A stretch of 64,000 nucleotides of DNA from Anaspis maculata (lineage: Eukaryota > Arthropoda > Insecta > Coleoptera > Scraptiidae): positions 63,547,416-63,611,415 of the forward strand of contig OX421966.1 in assembly GCA_949128115.1 (NCBI GenBank), read 5' to 3'. Below are positions 22,411-34,250 of the stretch, in pieces (within the stretch, counting starts at the first letter, position 1; every line of letters begins with the position of its first letter). The position numbers and the translations under genes were made by a program. The notes under the pieces are model-generated. The model saw only the letters and a program-made list of their open reading frames with translations, had not been told where the DNA came from and searched no databases.

Positions 22411-22776
22411 TCAGCTGTCGCTGTGACGTTTGATGACGTGAGAGAGTAATGCAACAACTGTCACGACGCCATTTTGGCGTTCATTCGTCATGGCTTGTGC
22501 ACATGACGTAAGTGAGGGTATGAGAGAGAGAGAGATATAGTGTGAGATTTGCGAGTTGCTGGAGAGCGTTTTGCCCATGAGTACATTGCTCGGCGAAAGC
22601 GCTCCACAGCATGAATATAAATGAGATTGGTTATTCGTTGACGTCACACTATCAAGGACTCTATCTTCACGTTCCACCTTGGGTACCAACAGGGTAACAC
22701 TCGCGTAAAACACAGGGCCAATATTTTTAGGACGATTGGTTTCTGCGTTGACGAGGAACATCGCGTATAAGCGCAT
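22411..22776 (-). CDS. Unrecognised 121-codon frame downstream of the putative LTR
   Basis: The minus-strand ATG lies about 210 bp downstream of the PBS-like site, where a gag-type ORF could begin. The protein starts MRLYAMFLVNAETNRPK. I see no zinc knuckle, protease or other motif. It could be a captured or decayed gag start, or chance. Confidence 0.25.
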   Translation of the reverse strand: MRLYAMFLVNAETNRPKNIGPVFYASVTLLVPKVEREDRVLDSVTSTNNQSHLYSCCGALSPSNVLMGKTLSSNSQISHYISLSLIPSLTSCAQAMTNERQNGVVTVVALLSHVIKRHSDS

Positions 22777-22975
22777 CTTAGTGAATTTATTTATTATAAA
22801 AGATTAGCACGCGCGGCGGTCGGGATTATGATGACTCACTAAGCACTTCAAACACGTCCGGTTCAATTGATTACTCGCACGCGTTTTCTAACAATGATTT
22901 CTGTGGGATATAACCACTCCAGATTCGAGAATTTTTTGGCCGCTGGGACACCAAAGCGGCGCCCCAGGCCGGACA

Positions 22976-22990
22976 CCATCCGAGGCGCCA
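22976..22990 (-). promoter_or_regulatory. Putative tRNA primer-binding site
   Basis: The minus strand reads TGGCGCCTCGGATGG. TGGCGCC is the usual start of a retroelement primer-binding site (complement of a tRNA 3' end GGCGCCA). It is 8 bp inside the putative LTR. Confidence 0.45.
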
Positions 22991-22998
22991 AAATTAAG

Positions 22999-23517
22999 TG
23001 ACTCTCAGTTAATTGACCGTAAATAGATTATTATTGAAATAACCGCTTCGAGTCGCGGTTCGCGACACAAGTCACGGGTCAAGTCCGAAAGACCAGTCAC
23101 AAGTCTCCTTATCTTCTGTTCAGCTGCTACTTGTAGACTCGTCTAATCTCAAAACCCCGTGGTCTAATGGACCAATCAGAGCGGACCTTTTTGGAAGGAG
23201 GACCGTTCTCACGTCGAGTAAAATTAATGCTCAGCCACTCTGAAATGTTTTGTTTAGCAAGTCGATAACGCCTCGAATTTTCAAGAAACAAATTTCGCAA
23301 CCCGGTTGATTCATCTGGTAACTTTGAGGCGTCAAAATATTATTAACAGGGAAGAAAGGCTGTCGTGGCGTGGCTCTGTTCCGAATCTCTCTCATAATTC
23401 GAATTAACTATAGAAAAATAGCAGTTAGGCTACAATAAGAAAAAAAAAGCTTCAGCAATTATTTAAAGAAAATCCCAAGTAGGGTTAAACCAGGCAAATA
23501 AGACTCGGTTTGCTACA
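22999..23517 (-). repeat. Putative 519-bp LTR
   Basis: On the minus strand it starts TGTAGCAAACCGAGTC and ends GAGAGTCA, giving TG..CA ends. Its outer edge coincides exactly with the resumption of LINE A coding sequence. A primer-binding-site-like sequence follows 8 bp downstream. The partner LTR is absent from the window. Confidence 0.45.
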
Positions 23518-23622
23518 TCAGCAATCAGCTCCTAAATACTGCAGACAAACTTCAGAAAGTAACGTTAACGCCAAGACATCTCCAAGACGGTAGTCCTGTC
23601 CAAGAGGTGAAGTTTCTGGGAC
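23518..23622 (+). mobile_element. LINE A: reverse transcriptase, continuation
   Basis: This reads NQLLNTADKLQKVTLTPRH then PVQEVKFLGL, the segment that follows 'WFDT' in LINE reverse transcriptases. It confirms that 21709-23517 is an insertion. It is cut at 23622 by the T-rich end of LINE B. Confidence 0.75.
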
Positions 23623-25430
23623 TAATTTTTTTTCATCTATTCATTGATTTATTCATTTATTATTTGAAGCACATCCAACAGAATCAAAGTCCTATTTATA
23701 GAATGTGTGGAATCCTGAAGTTGGAAAAAAAAGAACAAACTGGCCCCAATGAAGTGTCAGTCGTCATGCTGACACCTTTATATCTTCTTGATAGCTGGAA
23801 CAGTGGTATGAAGGATGTCACAGCGAGTTTCGACGTCACGATAGGAGTGAATCATCCGATGGAGAAGGGAGTAGGTGAGTCCACGAGTTCTCGCGTAGGG
23901 CAGATTGAGCAGCTGTGTGTTGCGGGAGTTCGATCTGGGTATCCGAAAGTCTATGAGATATAGCAACTCCGGGCAGTCAACCTCACCCTTGATTATCTTG
24001 TACAGAAAGATCACACAAGCCATGTCACGTCTGGTTTGAAAGGACTGCATGTTAAATTGACGAAAAAGGTCCCGCTGCGAAGTGCCCCTTGCCGGATATG
24101 AGCCTGTTATCATGAAAGTCGCTGTTTTAAAAAATCTCCTCTGGATTTTTTCGAGGGATGCTATATGGATTCCATATCCCGGGTTCCAGGCAAGTGAGGC
24201 GTACTCAAGACGGGAACGAACATACGTCATATACAGTGTCCGAAAGGTCATGATGTTGAACATATATTAACATCGACGCATGATGAACTCCAGCATCCTC
24301 AAAGCCGCAGACACAACCGACTCAATGTGACCTGTGAATGTCAGTCCAGGATCAAAAATGACCCCCAAATCTTTCACAGTAGATGGTCGACTCAAAATTG
24401 TGCCATCGATGGTGTAGTCATACAATAGGGACGATACGACCCGATGGTAACTCACAACGCTGCACTTTCCGATGTTCAACGGCAACTTATTCCGGGCACA
24501 CCACTCACCCAAGACGTCAAGATTCCTCTGAAGCACAATACAGTCATCAAGTGTAGGGATTGATTGGTACAGTTTCATTTCATCGGCGTACAACAGGCAA
24601 GGTACTTTTAGATCTGTAACGATATCGTTGATGAAAATCACAAAGAAGTCGGGACCCAAAACAGTCCCCTGGGGAACACCGGAAGGCTGCGTGTAGGTAG
24701 AAGAACGAAACCCGTTGTACTGCACATACTGCTCATGACCACCTAAGTAAGATGAACAAGTTCACAAGAGAAGGTGAAAATTCAAATGACTCAAGCTTAT
24801 TGATCCGGATCGAGTGATTCAAGCGGTCAAAGGCCTTCAAAAAATCCGTGTAAACAACATCAACCTGAAGTCTCTGATTCAGTCTATCTGCTATAGTCTG
24901 AGTTATACACGCCAAATTAGTCGTGGTCGAACGCCCGGACACAAAACCATGCTGAGATGTCGTTATCAGCCTTCCCGCATAGGAAAAAATACGATCGTGA
25001 AGGACGAACTCGAGTGACTTAGAGAGGTTATTGAAGATGGCGATGGGTCGATAGTTATTCATATCGCTCTTATTGCCTTTTTTAAAGACCGGACTCACAC
25101 GTGATGCCTTTCAAGCCTTTGGATAAGTAGAAGTCCTGATGATGAGGTTGAAAATAAAGTGAAGTGGTTCGCCAAAAGCACTGGCGCAGTCCCTCAGCAG
25201 AAAAGCCGGAATCAGGCCTGGGCCAGTTGTTGTCTGTCCAGAAGGTATTCGTTTAAGTGAGGACAAAACCTCAGACTCGGAGACCGAAGATATATGAAGG
25301 AAAGAGGAGGTCTTGTTGTCTGTTGGACTCCGCCAAGGGACGCCACTGTCATTGGCAATGATGAAATTTTTCATTTGTATTGTATTTGTATTGGACTGCA
25401 TTTGAGTGCCAAACACTATGATAGGTCGAT
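23623..25430 (-). mobile_element. LINE B: 5'-truncated CR1/jockey-group element, minus strand
   Basis: Four minus-strand frames in order give: a pre-RT region (SESEVLSSLKRIPSGQ); the fingers and palm (FKKGNKSDMNNYRPIAIFNN, GFVSGRSTTTNLA, VVYTDFLKAFDRLNHS); then PSGVPQGTVLGPDFF, CLLYADEMKLY and VKDLGVIFDPGLTF; and finally the C-terminal domain (SRLEYASLAWNPGYG, RRDMACVIFLYKIIKG). The catalytic YADD has become YADE. Three frame breaks separate the pieces. The 3' end is a tail of AAATG-type repeats (plus-strand T-rich 23625-23670). It is 5'-truncated near 25430 and inserted into LINE A in opposite orientation. Confidence 0.88.
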
Positions 25431-27119
25431 ATCTGGAGTGAAAAGCGTATATCAGGTGCGTAAGTTATTACTGATTGTTGTAAAAAAAATACATAGGTAG
25501 AACTTCTTCAACAATTCCATTGAATAACAGCTTGACAAGTGGTTTCAAGCAGTAGCCGAATGCCTAATGCAAATTTGTAATTCAACGTAACATTATGAAA
25601 CTGACAAAATAGCATCGAAGGCCCTTTACATTGGAACTGAAACAGGCACTCCTCTGTGGGAAACTCTTGCAGGATGTCATCGAGTTCAATCGATTATCTA
25701 ATTATATTCGGTCGTAAATCCAAAATCCAGCGCAGAAAGTGTTACGAGTACTTAGCCAGCCGACGACGATCATGCCGTGTATAAATCTCGGCAGCTGGAT
25801 GACCTTTAACGGTTTAGCGCTGCAGAGAACACAAGTGTCCAACTTTGACCCGACCCGCTGACTAACTAAAAGCTTAACGAGCTTCTCAAATCGCGTGGAT
25901 AACGCCCGGTGTTAACGGCTCAATTTTTTCTCCTACAAACTTCCGAACAAGGTCCAAACGCGATAATCTCCGCCGTCTATAACCCAGAAAAAGCTCATTC
26001 AACTTCCACCACAGAGAGACGTCGAGGATCTTCGCTGAAAAACGGTTTGTTGCTTCCAGTAATTAATTTCACATCTCTGCACCTACTTACGTCCATTCTG
26101 TTTATGTTAATTTCACGCAATTGGATGGTAATGAATCAAGTAATTGCATAGTTGTTGTTGCGGCAATTTTTCCAAAACGGTTCTAACAGGAAAACGGGAA
26201 AAACTGTTAGGTGTATAAGATGCGGAGACCTAGACATCGCGCGGATTTTTTCCTTGAAAGAAGAAGCCCACACGCCATCCGGGGAGAGGATAAAATAATT
26301 TAGTGGCGTGCTGCTAGCACGCCATAAATAAGCAATTAAAGGGAAAAACTAGTCTCAAATTACGTCGCACGTCCGTGGAGATGGTGAGCAAGCAACCCGG
26401 TGAAAAGCCGTAAGTCGTATATTAGCGGTGACTATTTTAACGACTGCCCCCCACATATAAACTGCCGTGGATTTTTGCACCGGCAAAGCCGCCAGATAAA
26501 ATCTAAAGACCGCGACACCTCTCTTTGGATTTTTCTTTGCCTTTTGCCATCAGATGAGAGTGAGAACGCGCGTGAGAAAGAGTATAATTCTAATTCTTTT
26601 TTGCTTTTCTCTGGATGTTGTTGCGCTTTTTCTCCTTCAAATGGTCGATGTTGGTGCACTTTGTAGGAAGACTCGGCAAAATAAGGCCGCGGGCTGCGAA
26701 TTGAGATTATTATCTTGGCGTGTGTATGTGTGAGTGTGGAAGCGCGAAAGTTTCAATTCTCTCTGGCGAGATTCCGCCTTCTGTTGTATGCGCCGGTGAA
26801 GTGACGATTTCGTTGATAAGAAAAGGAAATTGCAATGAATTTCCTTTGAAAATATAAGCTCATTTTCCATATCGTGCCGTTCTTCAACCAATCACAATAA
26901 ACATCAGAGGTTTAAAATATTAACCAATTTTAGGACTGGATTTTGGCCGAATAAATCAATATTTTGTCAACAGTAATATCACAAGTGCTTTGATTTCCAC
27001 GGTAATCTTGGCCTAGCGGTCGCGAACGCTTATTGTACGAGCGCGTTCCGGGCTCCGAGAAGATCAAGAAAACAGACGGAGCTTATTGCCGAAGAGTAGA
27101 ATACGTAATACAAAATACA
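25431..27119. other. Intron sequence, nothing recognised
   Basis: There is no repeat pair and no domain-bearing frame. 26240-26900 contains alternating purine/pyrimidine and GC-richer patches and is more likely old single-copy intron than a mobile element. Confidence 0.4.
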
Positions 27120-28084
27120 CAATGGGCGTAGTGAAGTTCCGTGAGTCTCGAGAGACTCACGGTCTCGGTCTTATTAAGGTTCCAAACAAGACATCAAGAC
27201 AGAAGGGGGCCCAGAAGGTCTCCGATTAACACAATATCACAATAGTAAGTGATAAGTGACACAAAGAAGCCTACACTAGAGTTCCAGAGATGTCAACAAT
27301 ACATCAAGTGCCTATCAGGGCTAAAAACGGCACGTGAAAGCATATTGGGGCTCTGTAGGACTCCGACAAACACATTAAAACAAAAGGGAGCTTACTTGAA
27401 CTCCAAAAGCAAAAACAAGATAAAAAGCGGCTCAGCAGGGCTACAAATGATACAGAAAGACACTGAGCGACCTAATAGGGCTCTGAGAAACCTGAGAAGA
27501 CACAAGGCAGTTTTTTTTTTGAGTTCCAGTAACTTCGAGAAAACACAAGGGGAACTCATCAAGGCTTCAAATGACACTTGAAGACACATATAAGGTCTCA
27601 GCAGGTCTAAAAACGACACAGTTTAGACACAAAGAAGCTAGTAGGGCTGTGAATAACACAAGGAGTGAAGATCATTAAGACTCCAACAATACAAGGAAAG
27701 CCTGTAATTCTGATCATGATCAACACACACACACGCAAGCACAGAGGGCTTCGGGCTTACAAGAGCTCCAAAAGCTGAGACAAAAGGGGACTCAGCAGGG
27801 CTGCAAATGATACATGTATAAACACAAGGGGCCCTGATAGTGCTTTCAACAACCTAAGAAGGCACAAGGGAGCTTTTTTAAGTCTCGGAAACTTCCATAA
27901 GACACAAAAGGGCTAATCGCGGCTCCAAACGACACTTGAAGACACTAGTGAGCTCAGCAAGGTTCAAAACTAGAGAGTATGGACAGAGATGTGGACCCAA
28001 GAAGAGTCAACAAGGCTCTGAATGATACAGAAAAGCATCACAGGGCTCATAACGGCTTCAAACGGCACTTGGAGATACTGTAAG
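27120..28084. repeat. Minisatellite M1, left block
   Basis: Degenerate units contain 'acacaaggggctcatcaggctccaaacgacacttgaagacac', with variants every ~50-60 bp. Recurrent words are GGGCTC, CTCCAAA, GACACTTGAAGACAC and AGTTCCAGAAACTTCGAGA. The same array in the same orientation resumes at 29825-31030 and 33201-33900. Confidence 0.8.
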
Positions 28085-29820
28085 AAACCCCGCTTTCCCT
28101 AAATTGAATGAATCAGCTGTGATACGTTCAGTCGACCCTGCGTCATGTTTTGTTGTGCCGTAGATTTTTATTACCTTTACCTAAGTCATTTAAATTAATT
28201 TTCCACCTACCTCAACTTCACGTCGTGCTGATACCTCAATCAAACTATAGTAACCTCACGTTCCTTGAAAGAGGATGAATTGAATAAAAAATGTCGAAAA
28301 ATAAACAAAGTCATTAACCACACCTCACCTTTATTACAAGTTAATTAATAATCGCCAATTCAATTAAGTCCATCTTAATTATCCATTACATCATTTCCAG
28401 ACGTGCCGACATCAGCTAGCGTTAGGAATTAGTTGATTCAGTTTACATTCGGGCTCTTAAAGAAAGTACACCCTAATTACGTGCGACAACCCTACGACTA
28501 ATTAGCTCTACCCGTTCAATTCAATTCCGTTCTCATTCTTCCTAATTTGCAGAACTATTGCTTAACCTGTTTCCTAACGCACCCAAGTTTGAGTTCCCTG
28601 CTCAATTAACTCAAGACCTCGTCGAGATTTAAATTTTAACCCCTCCCTCTACCTAGGCCATCTTCCATATACGAATAGAAATCTCGATTATTTAATTGTA
28701 CTTAGAGAGAGATTGTTGTTCACTAAGTTTTGTCTTGGTATTTCGAATTCAGAGCCATTGTTTCAATTATCGATCAAATAATTCACATAAAATTGAGTGT
28801 TTACATTCCATAGATTTTATACCCGGCTGGTGCTGTAGTTTAAACTTACAGACCTATCAAGCAGCCCTATTTCACGCTGGGTTGAATACCTTCACGCAAA
28901 TCTCCCTACAACCAGGTGTACCATTTACTGCGATGAGCCTCTAATTAAGCAGCCTGCAAAAATGATGTTATGTTCCCTCCGATCTTGACGTATTTCGAAA
29001 CGACACTGAATTTTCTGGGCATTGTAAAAAGAGATTCTCTTAGTTTTGGAACGCTAGCTTAATTTCAATGCTCATAAACTCCTTGTCGTGTGAAAAAAAT
29101 TGAATATTTTATTTTATGGGGAAAATAACGTGTGAGATGTTCGCCCAGATTTGATTTGCATAAATACTGAATAAATAGTGCTTGTCTGAAGCTAATAGAG
29201 TCTACAAAATCATGCTCTGTAGGAAGCTGGATCTCTTCGAAAGGGTTATTGAAGTTTTCACCATTTTCCTGGTGGTATGGAGGTAGCTGAAAACAATGTA
29301 CTTAAAACCTCACCGCAACTTCAAGGCATTAAATCAGCTTGACGCTTCCAATGGCTATTCGGAATATCAAGAACAAATCCTATTATAATTTTATAAACAA
29401 AACAATTACCTCACACCCCATCCAACAATAAGCATTTACAATAGAAATGAGACTTGCCTTAATATTTCCCTTCTCGTCATTGATGCACCACAAATAATTA
29501 CAGTGTTTTTAGCACTTTTCTTGATTTATTCTTCTTGAAAAATATGAGTTTTTCTACTCCCGCACATCTGCAGCTCTTGACTGCTACCACGCGAATCCCC
29601 TACCACCCCCGAGTTCTTTCCTTGGGCCATTCCTCTCTTGCGCTCATTCCTTCTACTAATCCAAACCCCTAGTTCACAAAATCGATGCACCGACATACTT
29701 TTCCTAACTTTACCAGCTTCCCGTGTGCAATTCCGTCACTGATGATGCTAATTCATTCTTAAATATTCAATTCCCCTTTATTTGATAATTTTGAGGCGTC
29801 CCATCACAATACACAGAACA
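28085..29820 (+). mobile_element. Unnamed 1.74-kb element, copy 1, inside minisatellite M1
   Basis: Copy 1 matches the reverse complement of 31035-33200. Shared blocks include TGTTGTGCCGTAGATT (28152; inverse 33118), ATGAGCCTCTAATTAAGC (28933; inverse near 32135), CACGACAAGGAGTT (inverse, near 29073), TTCTTGATATTTCG / ATATCAAGAACAA (29366) and AACTCGGGGGTGG (inverse, near 29609). It has no domain-bearing frame, so it is non-autonomous. M1 units flank it directly on both sides. Confidence 0.75.
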
Positions 29821-29824
29821 TCTT

Positions 29825-31030
29825 TACTCAAGCAGAACTCCGACCAAAACATGCAGATGCAAACGAGCTTACTGGAGCCCCAAAAGCCAAAAAGTAATAA
29901 AAGCTCAGCAGGGCGACAAGCGACATGTAGGCACAAAGAGGCCTAATGGGCTCCGAAAAATCAAAGAGTAGATGAGGCAGCTCCTGTTAGTTCCAGAAAC
30001 TTCGAGAACACAGGAAAAGGCTTCTCATGGCACCAAACTACACTCGAATACACAAATGTGCCTTGTAAAATTCTAACCAATACAGGAATAGACAACGGGG
30101 CTTATTGAAATTACGAAAGCGTGCGAAAAGAATAAAAATATACAAAAGGGCTGAATAGGACTCCGGTTGACTAAACTCAACCGGAGCACCGAACGACAAT
30201 TGGAGACACAATAAACGGCTCTGTAAGATTCCCACCAACACATGAAGTTACAAGGAAGCTTTCTACAGCTTCTGGAGCTAAGATGAGACAAAAGGTGCTC
30301 AGTAGAGTTACAAACGATACGGGAAGGCACAATACAGCTCCTCAAGTCCCAGAAACTTCGAGATGACATAAGGAGGCTAATCAAGAATCCAAACGACAAC
30401 TGAAGAAACTGAAGGGGCTCCGTAAGACTTTGACTAACTCAAAAAGATACAACGGGGCTCATCAGAATTTCAAAAGCCCCTAAAAGACACAAAAGATCCC
30501 AGAAGAGTTGTAAACGACACAATGTAGACACAAAGGGAGCTCAGTAAAATCTCAGTAACACAAAAAGGCATAAGACGATTTGTCCGGACCCAAAACGATC
30601 CCTGATAAAAACACAAAGAGCCCCTGAAGGACTTCAAACAATACATGAAGACACAACGAAAAGATCCCCTAAAGCTCCGAAAGCTGAGACAAGATGGGAC
30701 TCAAATTATGCATGTAGAGATAAGGGAAAATGATCTTATTTTGAAAAACTTGAGAAGGCTCAAGAAAGCTTCCTGGGAGCAGGGCGGGAGGTATTCCGGG
30801 TCTCATAGGAGCTCCAAACGACATTTGGAATTGCAAAGGACCCCTGCAAGTATAGAACTCCGACCAATACATGTAGATTCAAAGGAGCTTACTAGAGCTT
30901 CGGAAGCCAAAAAGAGGAAGCGGACTCAGCTGGGCGACATATGACACGTAGGCACAAGGAGCTTGATAGGGCTCTGAAAAACCCAAAAGAAGACAAGGTA
31001 GCTCCCTCCAGTTCCACAAACTTCGAGAAC
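29825..31030. repeat. Minisatellite M1, middle block
   Basis: The unit type and orientation are the same as at 27120-28084, with words such as GAGCTTACT, AGTTCCAGAAACTTCGAGA and GACACAA. It is bounded by the two opposed copies of the 1.74-kb element. Confidence 0.8.
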
Positions 31031-31034
31031 ACAC

Positions 31035-33200
31035 TCCAATGGGTAGCTTGAAATTATAAAAAAAAGGAGAATTTTGGACAAATTAGTCTTGGTTAAGGAA
31101 TGGAAGAATATCGATTTTTTCCGTTTGGTCTCGGGGTGACACCGCATGCCGGCGCATCGGTTTTGTGGGTCAGGGAGGATTTTAGCAGAGGGGATTATAG
31201 CAAGAAAGAAATGGCCCAAGAGAAGAACTCGGGGGTGGAGAGGATTAGCGTGAGAGTGTTCGACAACGGCAGATGTGTGAGGGGAGAAAATTAATATTTA
31301 TCTAGAAGAATGAATGAGGAAGAGTGCTAAAAACACTGTTAATAATTGTAGTGCATCAGTTACGAGAAAAAAAAATATTGAGGCAAGTCTGATCTCCATT
31401 GTAATCAAATGCCAAGTGCTGTATTCATACCTCGCTTTTAAGCTAAAAGCGCTATTAGAGCGATGCGCATTTAGGGGCATTTCTCATATTTCAGTGTTCA
31501 AAAATACAAATTAACTCGCAAATTAGTTGCAATTAAGTACATACAATCGCTCCCAATCGCAATAATGTATTTTTGAACACTGAAATATGAGAAATTCCCC
31601 TAAATGCGCATCGCTCTAATAGCGCTTTTAGCTTAAAAGCGAGGTATGAATACGGCCCCAATTGTTTAAACGGGGTTGAAGTAATTGTTTTGTCTCTGAA
31701 ATGATAGTGGGTCTTGTTCTTGATATTTCGAACAGCCATAGTAAGCGTCAACCCGATTTAATACCCCGAACTTGCTGTGAGCTTTTGAATACCTGGTTTC
31801 AGCCACCTTCAAGACGCCAGAAAATGGTGGGAGCTCCAATAACCCTTCAGAAAGATCTCGTTTCCGACAGGTTGATTCCATAGGTCAGTTCTTCTGAAAA
31901 TCCAGCGCGTTCGACATAATATTTGGATCGATTCTGGGCGACAATCTCGATTACGCGCTATCTCCCTCTATCGAATAAAATATTTAACCTTTTTGCACGA
32001 CAAGGAGTTCATAAGCATTAAGGTTGAGTTACCAGAAAAAGAGAACCCTCTGAATTGTGCCAAGAAAATTCAGTGTCGCTTCGGAAACACTTCAAGACAG
32101 AAAGAAACATAACATTATTCTTGCAGGCTGTTTAATTAGAGGCTCACCGCGATAAATTGTACAACTGATTGCAGATTTGCGTAAAGGTATTGAACCCAGC
32201 GTGAAATAGAGCTGCTGGATAAGTCTGTAAGTCCCAAACTACAGCACCAGCCGGATATAAGTTTGTGGAATGTAAACACTCAATTTTTATGTAGATTATT
32301 TGATCGATAATTAAGAATAGTGGGTGTAATTTCGAAATACCAAGACAATACTAAGTGAACAACTATCTCTCTCTAAGCACAATCAAATAATCGAGATTTC
32401 CCTTCGTGCAAGTAAAATGGACTAGACAGAAGAACGAGTCAAGGTTAAAGATCGACGAGGTGTTGATTAATTAGGCAGGGAATTAAAACTCAGATGCGTT
32501 AAGAAACGGGTTCACCAATCGTTCTAAAAATTAAGAGGAAGGTGGAACGGAATTAGATTGGAAGGGTTGGGTAATCAGTCGCAGGGTTTTCGCACGTAAT
32601 TAGGGTGAAATTTTCTTCCAGGAACCGGATGTAAACTTGAATTAACTAATTCCCATCGTTAGCTGGTTTCAGCACGCCTGGAAATTATGTAATGAATAAT
32701 CAAGATGAACTTAATTAAATTAGCGATTATTGATTAATTCGTAATAAAGATGAGGTGTGGTTAAATGACTTTGTTTATTTTTCAACATTTATTCAACTCA
32801 TCCTCTTTCAAAGGACTGGGATTACTCGCATGACAGGGGTATTAGGGCATGACTGGGAAATCGAGGTAGGTGTAGGTGATTTAAATGACTCACCCTGGGT
32901 TGCACCAACGCTCAATTGATATAATACCAGATTAGTGGAATTTCTTTTGGTCAGTAGAAAGGCAATGATCCAGTGATTGATTATCTGAAGATTTCATGCA
33001 TTTTCCATGGTCATCCTTCTAGGATTGGCCAGACTGAAATCCCTTCAATTTCGTATTAGCGTTAATCGCGTATTATTTTTTTTTGTGCAACCCAGGGTTA
33101 GGTAAAGGCAATTAGGAATCTACGGCACAACAGAAACATAACGTAGGGTCACTAAAGGTATAACAGCTAATCAAATTATTTATAGGGAAGGTGGTTTTCT
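31035..33200 (-). mobile_element. Unnamed 1.74-kb element, copy 2 (inverted), carrying a hairpin MITE
   Basis: This is the inverse of 28085-29820. It is longer because of the ~240-bp hairpin at 31418-31657 and other indels. Together with copy 1 it makes a 5.1-kb imperfect palindrome inside the calpain intron. It has no domain-bearing frame. Confidence 0.75.
31418..31657. mobile_element. ~240-bp hairpin MITE with nearly perfect 90-bp arms
   Basis: The left arm, starting GTATTCATACCTCGCTTTTA (31421), is almost perfectly repeated inversely at about 31563-31656. The loop is about 60 bp. Copy 1 of the host element lacks this segment, which gives an empty-site comparison supporting insertion. Confidence 0.9.
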
Positions 33201-33900
33201 GACAACACATAGAGGCTCATCATGGCACCAACCTATATACTTGAAGACACAAAGTGGGCCCCGTTTAGCTCTAACCAGTACAGGAATACACAACGGGGCT
33301 TACTCAAGTCCCGAAAGCCCGCTAATATGTGATCAAATACAACAGGGCTGTTTAAAGCTTTGAATAACACCAAAATAACACAAGAAATTCTACCGAAGCT
33401 CCAAATGACACTTCGAGACACACTGAACAGCTGTAAGACTCCGGCCAACACATGAAGATACAAGAAGACTTTCTAGAGCTTCTGAAATAAAGCGAAATAT
33501 ACATTAAGGGACTCAGAAGGGCTACAAAATACGCAAGAAGGTACAAGAAGGGTAATATGGCCCTGAGAACACAAAGCAGGAACAAGAAAGCTACTATAGT
33601 TCCAGAAACTTCGAAAAAGCGAAAGGGTGCTTCTCAAGGCTCCAAAAAAAAATTGAAGACACAAGGGGTGCTCTTTAAGATTTTGATCAACAGAATAAGA
33701 TACAACGAGGCTGATTAGAAGTATTAGAACACATCAAACACAAGAGGGCTCAATGAACTCTCAGTAACACAAGAAGGCATAAGAAGGCTTGTTTGGACCC
33801 CAAACGACCTCAACAAGGCGGCCCTGTGGGACTCCGATCAATACCTGCATAAAGACACACAGGAAGACCTACTAGAGCTCCAAAAGCTTATAAGACGCGG
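33201..33900. repeat. Minisatellite M1, right block
   Basis: M1 units resume (GGCTCATCATGGCACCAA, ACTTGAAGACACAAAG) in the same orientation as the other two blocks. They fade out near 33900. Confidence 0.75.
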
Positions 33901-34250
33901 ACACCTTTTGACACATTATGAATAGCTATTTAATTTGTTTGATCATCAATTGACACAAAAGATATCATTTTCTCATACATCGAATTGAGGCGTGGAGATT
34001 GCAAACTGTCTATTATTAATAGTATAATAGTTATTAGATTTATGACATAGAAAAGGCTTTGTCGCACGATTGAGATCCCATATTTTACCGTGTTTAAAAA
34101 ATTATAAATGAACTTGTTTCCCTTATGGGTTTGCAAAGGTTTTGATGATATTTTTTTCTATTTGGATTCTGGATTCTGTATTATTTCAAATAATCATTCT
34201 TTCAACAGGATGAAGATTGCAAATGCTATAACGAGAAAAATGATTTTCAG

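Larger units (their letters stand above)
21709..23517 (-). mobile_element. LTR retrotransposon remnant inserted in LINE A
   Basis: LINE A breaks off at about 21708 and resumes at 23518, so everything between is insertion. Its right part looks like a 5' LTR plus primer-binding site on the minus strand (entries below). Internal sequence includes a 121-codon minus-strand frame (22411-22776) with no recognised domain. Minus-strand sequence at about 22030-22240 reads like protein (STRFKCLVCPTHLNVI, LPHPRIKTLRCTQMAC). No matching LTR was seen at the left end, so the element is truncated or internally rearranged. Confidence 0.5.
19778..34250 (+). other. 14.5-kb calpain intron filled with mobile elements
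   Basis: The donor is GTGAGT at 19778 and the acceptor is TGATTTTCAG ending at 34250. Exon phases match (0/0), and the protein across the junction (RPH then EMCQRPRFV) follows the canonical calpain order without a gap, so no exon is missing in between. The contents are annotated separately. Stretches with nothing recognised are 19784-20179, 25431-27119 and 33901-34250. The part at 26240-26900 is less repetitive and may be old intron sequence. Confidence 0.8.
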
